Below, piece by piece: positions 1 through 9,863 of a stretch of DNA of 47,640 bases; position 1 is the stretch's first letter, and every line of letters begins with the position of its first letter. Below the pieces are notes generated by a model. It saw nothing but the letters and a program-made list of their open reading frames with translations. It had not been told where the DNA came from and did no database searches. Origin of the DNA: Lingula anatina. Its lineage: Eukaryota > Brachiopoda > Lingulata > Lingulida > Lingulidae. Location: NCBI RefSeq assembly GCF_001039355.2, contig NW_019773737.1:631016-678655 (forward strand), written 5' to 3'. The position numbers and the translations under genes were made by a program.

Positions 1-125
1 AAAACACTGTACAGAATCACACTGTGGGGTTTTCAACATTTTTGTACCAGCCTACTAGCGCCCCCTGTGGCTAGAGAGTACCAAACACACCGTTTGTGAA
101 GGCTTGGTAGTATGACAGGCAAGGG

Positions 126-445
126 CAGGGGCGGATCCAGAGATATTTTCTGGCAGTCTTCCAAATTATCTTTGTTGAATCATCCTCCATTTTTGACCGT
201 CTTCAGATAGTCCGCGGATGCGAAACTGACCCCTCCCCTGTCCCCCTTGGCGTGGGGCCCAGGGCCTGCTAAAAGGCCCCGAAAAATGTTGGTATTTCAA
301 ACTATTTGGTACTGTTTAGAAGCATGATTCAGCTTGTCAACATTCTAATTTCAAGAGGGGACCATTGGTGTGATTTTTTTTTAAGAAATCGAAGGGGGGT
401 CAGGACCCCATTGACCCCCACCCACCCGCTCTAAATCCGCCACTG
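126..445. mobile_element. hAT-like non-autonomous TIR element
   Basis: The left end reads CAGGGGCGGATCCAGAG and the right end, reverse-complemented, reads CAGTGGCGGATTTAGAG. These are imperfect ~17-bp terminal inverted repeats of the CAGNGGCGGAT type common in hAT-family MITEs. The interior is non-coding and G/C-rich near 230-290. I see no convincing 8-bp target duplication (flanks ggcaaggg and cgtgtgat), so the copy looks old or its target sites have decayed. Confidence 0.6.
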
Positions 446-871
446 CGTGTGATATCTAGACTACGTTTGACCCCACTGCGCATTGACTAATGGAACTAAA
501 TTCTCAAAACAACGATTTTTCAAATGGACTCATTGTTATTTCTTCCAAAGCAAAACAATAAAACACGTCTGGCTGATTTCCTCCAGAAGGCATGTGTTAT
601 AGAGTTAGACAAATATTCTTTGCTCCTGCATCACACAGCGATCGACTTTCATCCTTTTTAAAGGTCAAACTTTATTATCTACCCTGGCAACCCACGTAGC
701 GTTAGATCAATAAATAGAATTCAAATAAAATTACTGATCAATAAAAATAAGAATATCAATAGATATTTAAATAATCAAGATAAAATAGATTTATTTTAAT
801 CAGTCAACGTTGACACTTGTATACCGTTCTGTAAGTTTTATTTCGTCTTGGCATCTGCACAGGTTTCTTCA
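446..871. other. AT-rich non-coding stretch, probable 3' UTR or downstream region of the coiled-coil gene
   Basis: No open frame with coding character is seen. On the minus strand AATAAA-like signals occur around 780-800, which would suit polyadenylation of the gene whose last exon may end at 872. Confidence 0.3.
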
Positions 872-3788
872 CTAATGTAGGCGTTTTGAGGTTGGAAGAG
901 TCTAAAAGAAACATATTTTGTTTTTTCTTTTACGGATACTGTTAGCTTTTGCCAAAGCTCCTCATTAACTGCCTCACATACATTCGTTTGGATAATAGAT
1001 AAATCTTCAGTGGTCAGTGACTAAATTAATTAACATTTACACGTACATGTATGTTATCTTACGAGTGAGGTCATAATTGCGACTTTGTGGTAAAATATTG
1101 AAAGATTGTTTTCTCAAATTTCTCCTTTACCTGAGAACCTACGAACACCGTTTCAACACCAATTTAATGACACCATTCTGCCAGCGATTTGTCTTGAAAG
1201 ACTTTGTTCAGATTTTATTGATGATTAAGCAAAATAATGCCTTTGTTCAACGATAATGTGTTATTAGGGATGAAGTTACGCCCCATACCGATTGCTATCT
1301 CACCTCTAAATAAAAACATGTTTTATTGACGATTAAAGCTTTGAGTTGCCTATGCTTATACATTGCAACGGTAAATATACACACCGATATTTTACATTTT
1401 GGATGTTATTTTGTTGTTTTATATCAGCACAAAGATAAATGCATTATTGAATAATAAGATGCAGGAAGAAACTATATTTCCGTATCTGGATGATAAAAAG
1501 ACTTGGAATACCCTGTGGTTAAAATAATGGCGGAAATTCAAACAATCCAACCGCATTCAAATAAATAAATAAATAAAGCCATACAATACTGACCTCGATC
1601 GCTTGCATATCGAGGCGTTGGACGGCGGAATCCGACTTTTCAAAGAGGTCCATCTTTTTAACCTCTGGTGGAGCGACATCTGGCGGTAGTGATCGGTTGA
1701 AATCATTCTCTGTGTCGATCTCTCTTTCCTGAAATGTTTCAAAGTTTTATTGCGAGTTAAGAAACACAAGGTTTGCTCATTTATATAAAATCAAAATCCC
1801 GAGACAAAATGTCGTGCTGTGAGATTGGCCTCGGAAATGTGGTTTCTGCAGATACTGATTAAAATTGTTGATAAAAAGCACTAATTGACGAGTAGGGGGA
1901 GTTCAGTCAATTAATACTTTTGTTTACTGAACCGGCCTGGTCGAAAGGTAAAAAAAATAATGATCATAATAAAAATAAATAAATGAATTGAAATAAAATA
2001 ATAAACGAATGAAAATTAAAGACATTATTAGGCTACACTTTTACCAGATAAAGTCATAATGAATAAAATAAGAACTGCAAGTTAGTAATAGTTAAAATAA
2101 GTGACTAGGTCTATATCTATTTTAGACGTCATCAATTTTAGATACATGAGCATAAACACCTTGTGAAAATAAACAAATACACAAAACGATGCGCCCACGA
2201 CTTGACTTTCACCACTATCACAATTAAGTCATCTGCTTCTATTGCAACAGCTGTATTCAGTTTGATAGCACTAGCACACTCACTTCGGGGATGTTCAAAC
2301 TATTGAGGCGGAAACTATCCGAGATGACACAAAGTCTCGCGACTGAACGTAAAACCAAGCGAATTCCGCTGTATTTAGAGTAGGTTTGGGAGCTTTATTC
2401 ATCTTATTATGTTCATTTTATCCATGTAATGTCTACTGAACATTTTATATGGATTTTAGAATATACATTAATATTATTATTATTATTATTATTATTTAAG
2501 TCTCACCTTCTCAGCTATTAGTGACAGCATCTCTTTGCGGTGTTTCTCTACCAGTTTGACAAGCTCCTCTTGCTCTTGTTGTTCTAGAGATCGTATCAGC
2601 TCCTGCATTCTCTCGTCAAGACGACTTTGGTATTCGTCATCAATGTGCTTACTTTTCTCCAGCAAGCTGGTCGCACTTGTATCTCCTTCAGAAGCTTCGT
2701 CATCCAGATTCAGGTCCTCGGTGATGACGTCATCGTCATCATCATCATCGGCCCCTGCGTCGTCTGCTTTGCTTTTGGGGGCGCCTTTCCAAACTAATTG
2801 AGTCCCATTGATAATTCGGCTAGGACTCTTCATCCCTAACCTGTCGAAGAGAGCGACGAGTTCTTTGACAGAGGTTTCTTTTTCTGCCATAATCTCTTCT
2901 ACCAGCTTCCTCATACGCTCTTCCTTTTGCAAGTGGAATTTCTTTCCTTTTGCAAGTGGAATTTCTTAAAGAGAGAGTCTTCTTCTTCCTTTTGTTTTCT
3001 CTCCAGTTCGCGCTGGGCTTCAAATATGCCATGGTCTTCGAAGTCCTTTGAACAAAAGAATAAAATAAATAAAAAATAACTAAAATAAAAAAGAAAAATG
3101 ATAATAATAAATAAATAAATAAATAAAATAATTAAATAAAGCGAAATGATGTATTTCAATATGATAGAAATAGGCCCTGTAGCCCAAATGGCGCCTGGCC
3201 CTTTATGAAGAAAAAAAAAATACCAAGTATAAAATTATTTCAATTCGTGTGAAAATTTAAGTTCAATTTTTTTTTTTTTTTTTTTGCCATGGTCTTCGAA
3301 GTCCTTTTTTTAAAAAAATGATAAAAATACAAATAAAATAAGCAGATTTATTTATTTCAATATGATAGAAATATAGCCCTTTATTAAAAAAAATGCCAAG
3401 TAAAACAATAACAATTTTTGTGAAAATTTAAGTTCAACATTTTTAAAGCTCAAAGTAAAGTAATGTTTTCTCTTCCAATCTATATCTTACAAAGACAATA
3501 TGAACTTCCAAACAAATAAATCGTGTAAATTTCTTCAAGACTAAAGCAAGTGTCACAAAAAAACAGTCCATGTGGTGATGATGCTCTCACATATATTTAT
3601 TATTGACTTTTCACCTTATAAGTTTTGAGGGTGGGGTATCTTGTCATCGTCTTGCGTCCACTAGGGGTGAGTAAGGTGGCACTTTCTGCGTTGCTGTCGT
3701 CATTCTGTTCGTGAGCAGTCGTCGCTGGCGCTGCTGGATCCGTGCTCTGTGCTTCATACATAGAGGCTCGCACCTCCAGATAGATATA
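872..3788 (-). CDS. 3' part of a coiled-coil protein gene (uncharacterised)
   Basis: I do not recognise the family. The exon model in transcript order is: 3788-3615 (at least 58 codons, 5' side lost at the N at 3789, ending PTLKTYK before a GT donor); 3045-2507 (acceptor after TTCAAAG, donor GTGAGA); 1728-1594 (45 codons, CAG acceptor, donor GTCAGT); and possibly a short last exon 901-872 encoding TLPTSKRLH then TAG. All junctions are phase 0. The main exon encodes charged helical segments (FEAQRELERKQKEEEDSLFK and RMQELIRSLEQQEQEELVKL) separated by an acidic tract with seven consecutive Asp, consistent with a cytoplasmic coiled-coil protein. A 23-bp tandem duplication at 2921-2966 breaks the frame: with it the exon is 539 nt, without it 516 nt, which fits the phase-0 junctions. 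It may be an assembly error, a null allele or a pseudogene. The last exon is the least certain part. Confidence 0.6.
2472..2497. repeat. (ATT)n microsatellite
   Basis: About eight ATT units lie in the intron just downstream (minus strand) of the main coiled-coil exon. Confidence 0.9.
2921..2966. repeat. 23-bp perfect tandem duplication inside a coding exon
   Basis: Bases 2921-2943 are repeated exactly at 2944-2966 (core ttccttttgcaagtggaatt). On the minus strand this repeats the codons for KFHLQKE and shifts the frame. Removing one copy joins LFKKFHLQKE directly to ERMRKLVEE. Confidence 0.9.
3026..3450. repeat. Tandem duplication spanning an intron-exon boundary
   Basis: The sequence gccatggtcttcgaagtcct at the start of the main coiled-coil exon (3028-3047) recurs at 3286-3305. 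It is followed by a related AT-rich intron stretch sharing tatttcaatatgatagaaat and gtgaaaatttaagttcaa. Roughly 260 bp of intron plus the first ~20 nt of the exon have therefore been duplicated, placing a decayed second acceptor region upstream. Confidence 0.7.
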
Positions 3789-3849
3789 NGTACAAAACAG
3801 ACCGAGTCACCTTTTTCAGTAAAACCTCATTCCTAAAAGCTGATTCAAG

Positions 3850-4414
3850 GCCACCAGACAGTCAATTATGCCATGTATTTAACAGTGCCAACAAAGATAC
3901 TTTAGTGTCCCTCTCCAACTTTATAATCAAATCATTTAAGAAAAGAAGTGAAGTGGTTGCTCTGCTTGGTAACTCTTAGCATATCCCTTAAAATGTCAGT
4001 GTATGGTCCCACTGTTGTGAGAAGTGACTCGGCAGTGGGACTGAACATGGCACAATATTTATATCTGTGTAACTTATTTACTTATATGTCTTATGTAATT
4101 GTCATTAATCGTAATTATCAATGTCATCAAACAGCCATGTAAACAGCTATGTAACGGTGGTTTTAAGTTCTTTAAAAACATATTCTTTTTGTGTAACATG
4201 TTTATAGTATGTTTATGGTAAATTTATAATCACACCAAGGTTTATCTCAATGCTTAGATAGAATATGTTATGAGTAATTTTACTAGTACTTACCTTCATT
4301 ATATAAAGATGGTAATACACTAACTGTATTGTATCATCATTTGTATATCATATTGTACAAGGTCATGACAATCTATGTACCAGTACAGAAATAAATTGAA
4401 TTGAATTGAATTGA
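3850..4414 (+). mobile_element. Possible 3' end of a non-LTR retrotransposon ending in (TTGAA)n
   Basis: The stretch ends in aaataaattgaattgaattg, a short tandem tail after an AATAAA-like signal. That is the form often seen at the 3' ends of CR1/RTE-type LINEs in invertebrates. No reverse-transcriptase reading frame is visible here, so the assignment rests on the tail alone. Confidence 0.35.
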
Positions 4415-4609
4415 ATATATAAGAATTCAGTAAAAAGGCGATGGGGCTAATTTCTTAAGTTAAAAATGTAGCGTTTTGACATGGAAGTGCAAAACCTACA
4501 GGTAGTAAGATGAATACTTGTTTTAAAGATATTCACCAAAATTTTCACCACCAAACTTTCAAATAATAACAAAATGTACATGTCTGTGCAAACTATGTGG
4601 AAAACAATG

Positions 4610-5220
4610 GTATGGTGACTGAATATAAAATAGGTCTTTTTCTTCATGGGAGTCCAAATCTCATGAGTATAAAAATGAAGATTTTCATGATTTCTTTTTC
4701 ATTATTTCACTCACTATTTTATCATCAAACTTTTAATATTTCCAATATAGTTTTCATAAAGTGTACTAAAAGGAAAGGTGTTCAAATGATCATCAAATAT
4801 TAAATAGATAGCTTTTTCATAGGGAGTTATTGGATGATAAAATGCACGTTTTTTTTTTTTTTGTTTTTTCACCCAATATTTTACCATCAAACTTTCAAAT
4901 ATATCCAATAAAATCTTCATAAAGTAAAAGTTAAGGAAAGGTGTTGAAATTATCATCAAATATTTAATAGATAGCTTTTTCATAGGGGAGTTATTGGGTG
5001 ATAAAATGCACATTTTTAATTTGCTATTTTTCTTGTTTATTTAGTTTTTTCACCCAATAGTTTACCATCAAACTCTCAAATATTTCCAACATAATCAAGT
5101 TAATTTAAAGGAAAGATGTAGAAATGATCATTCAATATCATATATAAATAGCTTTTTCATAGGGGAGACAATGGGCGGTTAAGTGCACATTTTTAATTTT
5201 CTTATTTTTTCATGAAAATA
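4610..5220. repeat. ~165-175-bp tandem repeat, about 3-4 diverged units
   Basis: The phrase agctttttcatagggGAG with flanking tgataaaatgcac recurs at about 4808, 4973 and 5150, with tttaccatcaaactttcaaa between. A weaker unit lies at 4610-4800. Units are AT-rich and non-coding, and the array runs directly into the SINE-bearing block. Confidence 0.75.
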
Positions 5221-6468
5221 TTCACCTGCAAACTCAAAAAAGTGCCAGTGTATCCTCCATTTTACATACTACAAGATCACAGTCATATACTCAAATAACA
5301 TAAGATTTATGAAGTTTTGTGGAGGGGGAGTCAAATTTTCATGGGGGGAGTCAGAATTTCATTATGAAAATCTGACTGGGGGAGTCAGATTTTCATGGGA
5401 GTCAGATTTTCATGTTACACCGGCCCTATACGTGACAAAGTAGAAAGTTTGCAATTGATCGAGCGCTTGTAACGAAGCCTCCCTGGCTGCGTGGTAACTA
5501 CGCTGACCGAGATACAACAAAACTATCCTTCGTGGGTTCGAATTCCACAACGTCCACAGTTACTTTTTGCTAATAGAAATCATTTCAAATTTTTTGTTTG
5601 ATTACTATAAGAGGAATCACGTGACCACGGAGGGTGGGAGGGGCACTCGCGGCGCAAACGGTAGAGTGCATGGCTGCTAAAACATCTAAACCCATCATCT
5701 ACCATGGTAACGGGTGTCACGAGGGCAGTCACGAGTTCGAGTCCCAGATGAGGCGTGTCCACCTACACACACAGCTACGAGCTGGCTCCGGGATCGGGNC
5801 AACTAATATCATATATAAATAGCTTTTTCATAGGGGAGACAATGGGCGGTTAAGTGCACATTTTTAATTTTCTTATTTTTTCATGAAAATAATCACCTGC
5901 AAACCCAAAAAAGTGCCAATGTATCCTCCATTTTACATACTACAAGATCACAGTCATATACTCAAATAACATAAGATTTATGAAGTTTTGTGGAGGGGGA
6001 GTCAAATTTTCATGGGGGGAGTCAGAATTTCATTATGAAAATCTGACTGGGGGAGTCAGATTTTCATGGGAGTCAGATTTTCATGTTACACCGGCCCTAT
6101 ACGTGACAAAGTAGAAAGTTGGCAACTGATCGAGCGCTTGTAACGAAGCCCCCCTGGCTGCGTGGTAACTACGCTGACCGAGATACAACAACACAATCCT
6201 TCGTGGGTTCGAATTCCACAACGTCCACAGTTACTTTTTTGCTAATAGAAATCATTTCAAATTTTTTGTTTGATTACTATAAGATGAATCACGTGACCAC
6301 GGAGGGTGGGAGGGGCACTCGCGGCGCAAACGGTAGAGTGCATGGCTGCTAAAACATCTAAACCCATCATCTACCATGGTAACGGGTGTCACGAGGGCAG
6401 TCACGAGTTCGAGTCCCAGATGAGGCGTGTCCACCTACACACAGCTGCGAGCTGGCCCCGGGATCGGG
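5132..6468. repeat. Near-identical ~667-bp tandem duplication split by a single N
   Basis: Bases 5132-5798 and 5801-6468 match almost base for base, with scattered substitutions. Each copy holds the end of the ~170-bp tandem repeat plus one composite SINE. The join is the single N at 5799. Confidence 0.85.
5425..5798 (+). mobile_element. Composite SINE copy 1 with two tRNA-like promoters
   Basis: The first tRNA-like unit has an A box TGGCTGCGTGGTAACTACGC (5484-5503) and a perfect B box GGTTCGAATTCC (5535-5546). The second has an A box CGGCGCAAACGGTAGAGTGC (5650-5669) and a B box GAGTTCGAGTCC (5733-5744). Both lie on the same strand about 165 bp apart. The spacing and repetition fit internal RNA polymerase III promoters of a SINE rather than functional tRNA genes. 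The copy is cut at the N at 5799. Confidence 0.7.
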
Positions 6469-6620
6469 AAGGCGCGAAAACGAATGCAGGCCCTCCTGAG
6501 TCCGGACAAATTACCTTTTGCTTAAAAAATCCGGTATAGTTTAGCAGAACTGATCGATTGGACAACGATCTATTGCTGGTGGTTACCATAAAGTCAACGC
6601 CAACAATTTTCTTTAATGAT
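6092..6620 (+). mobile_element. Composite SINE copy 2
   Basis: A/B boxes of unit 1 lie at 6155-6174 and 6206-6217, and of unit 2 at 6322-6341 and 6405-6416. The body continues past the second B box with cgaaaacgaatgcaggccct and agaactgatcgattggacaa, which follow the SINE in the other longer copies. Confidence 0.7.
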
Positions 6621-6720
6621 GCTTAAGACACGAAAACGAATGCAGGCCCCCCTGGGTCCGGTCCCAGATGAGGCATGTCACCTGCCCACACCTACGAGCT
6701 GGCCCCGGGATCGGAAAGGC

Positions 6721-7987
6721 GTGAAAACGAATGCAGGCCCTCCTGTGTCTATGCAAATAACCTTTTGCATAAAAAATCCGGTATATTTAGCAGAACTGAT
6801 CGATTGGACAACGATCTATTGCTGGTGGTTACCATAAAGTCAACGTCAACAATTTTCTTTAATGATGCTTAGGCGGGGATGGGCGCTGATCTCTATCCTT
6901 TTTCAGCTACACAACAGATCAAACTTGAACTGATCCTATAGATTAATCGGCAAGACACCTTGCATGTCATGCTGCCCTTCATCTGAGATTGCCGTCTTCT
7001 CGGTGGGGGTATAAAGAAGATGTTTTTTTTATTTATTTCAAAACTCATGACGCCGCTATTACTTTTCCCAATCCTGCATTTTGTTTTTATACCCTCCCTT
7101 CCTTTCTGGTCAGCTTATCAAGACTGTTCATATGGTCATACATTACCCGGGGCAACTCCACAGTGGACATTGGAAATGGCAAAGACTACTCAGAAATAAA
7201 ACGGCAAAGTGAGAAACGCTTTGGCACTCGTCGTGCTCTATAACGTCAAGGGGGAGGTCAAACGTTGTCTCATTGTAAACCAATATAAAAATAAAAGCAT
7301 CTGAAGTCATCTGATTAGGATCGTTCCTGGAAGTATTCTCAATAAAAGACACCAAACTTGNCGAAAACGAATGCAGGCCCTCCTGGGTCTATGCAAATAA
7401 CCTTTTGCATAAAAAATCCAGTATATTTAGCAGAACTGATCGATTGGACAACGATCTATTGCTGGTGGTTACCATAAAGTCAACGTCAACAATTTTCTTT
7501 AATGATGCTTAGGCGGGGAGGGGCGCTGATCTCTATCCTTTTTCAGCTACACAACAGATCAAACTTGAACTGAATCTATAGATTAATCGGCAAGACACCT
7601 TGCATGTCATGCTGCCCTTCATCTGAGATTGCCGTCTTCTCTGTGGGGTATAAAGAAGATGTTTTTTTTTTATTTATTTATTTATTTCAAAACTCATGAC
7701 GCCGCTATTACTTTACCCAATCCTGCATTTTGTTTTTTATACCCTCCCTTCCTTTCTGGTCTGCTTATCAAGACTGTTCGTATGGTCATACATTACCCGG
7801 GGCAACTCCACAGTGGACATTGGAAATGGCAAAGACTAATCAGAAATAAAAACGGCAAAGTGAGAAACGTTTTGGCACTCGTCGTGCTCTATAACGTCAA
7901 GGGTGAGGTCAAACGCAGTCTCAATGTAAACCAATATGAAAATAAAAGCATCTGAAGTCATCTGATTAGGATCGTTCCTGGAAGTCT
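6721..7987. repeat. Near-identical ~630-bp duplication split by a single N
   Basis: Bases ~6721-7361 and 7363-7987 are close copies. Both contain cagaactgatcgattggaca, the string gacaccttgcatgtcatgct, a T-rich tract and ggggcaactccacagtggac. Similar sequence follows SINE copies 3 and 4. Open frames in this block are not conserved between copies, so I call no gene. Confidence 0.8.
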
Positions 7988-8199
7988 NCAGCTCAAAACA
8001 AAGACACAGTGCAAAAAAATCTATCTAGGAACGATATCCGTATCCACTTCTCAAACAAGGCCTTGTCAACATCTTGAACTTCAACTTCCAAAAATAAGAC
8101 AATGTTCGGGGACTGGCGTTGTGCAGGAAGAATTACAGTTGTACGGCTCAAGTGCAACCGATCGTAATTGCAGACATACATGTGCATCCAAACTAGCCC

Positions 8200-8860
8200 G
8201 GCCATATACGTGACAAAGTAGAAAGTTTGCATTTGATCTAGTGCTTGTAACGAAGTTTCTCTGGCTGCGTGGTAACTACGCTGACCGAGATACAACAAAA
8301 CTATCCTTCGTGGGTTCGAATTCCATAACGTCCACAGTTACTTTTGCTATTAGAAATCATTTCAAATTTTTTGTTTGATTACTATAAGAGGAATCACGTG
8401 ACCACGGAGGGTGGGAGTTTCACTCATGGCGCAATCGGTAGAGTGCATGGCTGCTAAAACATCTAAACCAATCATCTACCATGGTAACGGGTGTCACGAG
8501 GGCAGTCACGAGTTCGAGTCCCAGATGAGGCGTGTCCATCTACACACAGCTACGAGCTGGCTCCGGGATCGTGAAGGCACGAAAACGAATGCAGGCTCCC
8601 CTGGGTCCGGTCCCAGATGAGGCATGTCACCTGCCCACACCTACGAGCTGGACCCGGGATCGGGAAGGCGCGAAAACGAATGCAGGCCCTCCTGGGTCCG
8701 GGCAAATTAACTTTTGCATAAACAATCCGGTATAGTTTAGCAGAACTGATCGATTGGACAACGATCTATTGTTGGTGGTTACCATAAAGTCAACGTCAAC
8801 AATTTTCTTTAATGATGCTTAGGCGGGGATGGGCACTGATCTCTATCCTTTACCAGCTAC
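8200..8860 (+). mobile_element. Composite SINE copy 3
   Basis: Unit 1 boxes lie at 8262-8281 and 8313-8324. Unit 2 boxes lie at 8427-8446 and 8510-8521. The second A box here, TGGCGCAATCGGTAGAGTGC, is the closest of the four to the tRNA consensus. Confidence 0.72.
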
Positions 8861-9429
8861 ACAACAGATCAAACGTGAACTGAATCTATAGATTAATCGG
8901 CAAGACACCTTGCATGTCATGCTGCCCTTCATCTGAGATTGCTGTCTTTTCGGTGGGATTATCAAAAAGATATGTTTTTTCTTTTTTTATTTCAAAACTC
9001 ACGTCGCCGCTATTACTTTTCCCAGTCGTGCATTTTGTTTTCTCTACCCTACCCTCCTCTCTTGTCTCCTTATCAAGACTCTTCGTATTGTCATACTTTA
9101 CCCGGGGCAACTCCACAGTGGACATTGGAATTGGCAAAGAGTACTCAAACTAAAACCGCCAAGGTGTGAACCGCTTTGGCATTCATCGTGCTGTATATAA
9201 CGTCACGAAAAAGAGATATAATCCAACAATTTGCCAAAAAAAGTGACATTTTGGGTTCTGAGAAAAAATAGCCTCTATTTTTAAATGTTCCATTTAATAA
9301 TGCAACAGTATGGTAGACAAGGTAGTGGGTTGATATATACTAACACAATATAAAGTGCACGCTGTTAAAGTCACATTTCTCTTATGCCACATCTGTGGCT
9401 ATCACACTTAAAGGGTGGAGGACTGGACT

Positions 9430-9828
9430 TTACATGATATGATAAACATAAACGATGCCCTTGTATCCGCAAAAATAGTCATCCGCTCTCGTTATCTCTA
9501 CTTTCTTCCACAGTCCGTTGTCTTCGTGGATCTTCAGCCAGTCGTCCCAGCTCTTGCCGTCATATCCACATTCTGGGATGTGTATCTCTCTCGTTGCTAT
9601 GACAACATACCCGCCTGTAAAGATAATCCATTCAGCACAATTTACAACAGCTAGCTACAGGTAATGCATGAATCATAAGTATTAGTTGATTTTTGATTTA
9701 ACATTGTGAAGGATACGAATAGCATATCGTCTTTTATATTTAAAATCAATATCAGTGTGGTGTGAGTATTTTAAAATGCTAACAGTTCGTCAATCACGAT
9801 ATATTTTCTCTAACCCAAACAGATAGCG

Positions 9829-9863
<35 letters not shown>

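Noticed and set aside
2535-2801. Plus-strand Ser-rich open frame
   Set aside because: It is antisense to the acidic/coiled-coil exon; the Ser runs come from GAT/GAC and GAA/CAA codons read backwards.
2507-3045. Assignment of the coiled-coil protein to the phospholipase C-beta C-terminal region
   Set aside because: Only general coiled-coil similarity (QEELVKLVEKHRKEM) is visible, with no catalytic or C2 domain in the window.
5484-5744. Two functional tRNA genes
   Set aside because: A and B boxes are present, but no convincing acceptor stem is seen, and each pair recurs as part of a longer repeat. Called as SINE.
6989-7955. Open frames of 84-108 codons in the duplicated blocks (MPSSRWGYKED..., MPSSLWGIKKM...)
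   Set aside because: Not conserved in frame between the four related blocks, with T-run-dependent frameshifts and no domain. Repeat sequence.
9415-9654. Plus-strand 79-codon open frame (MEDWTLHDMININDALVS...), with a twin at 11647-11889
   Set aside because: It is antisense to the methyltransferase terminal exon (9614-9430, 11849-11665), which has splice sites, a stop and homology with gene B. The plus frame is a shadow.
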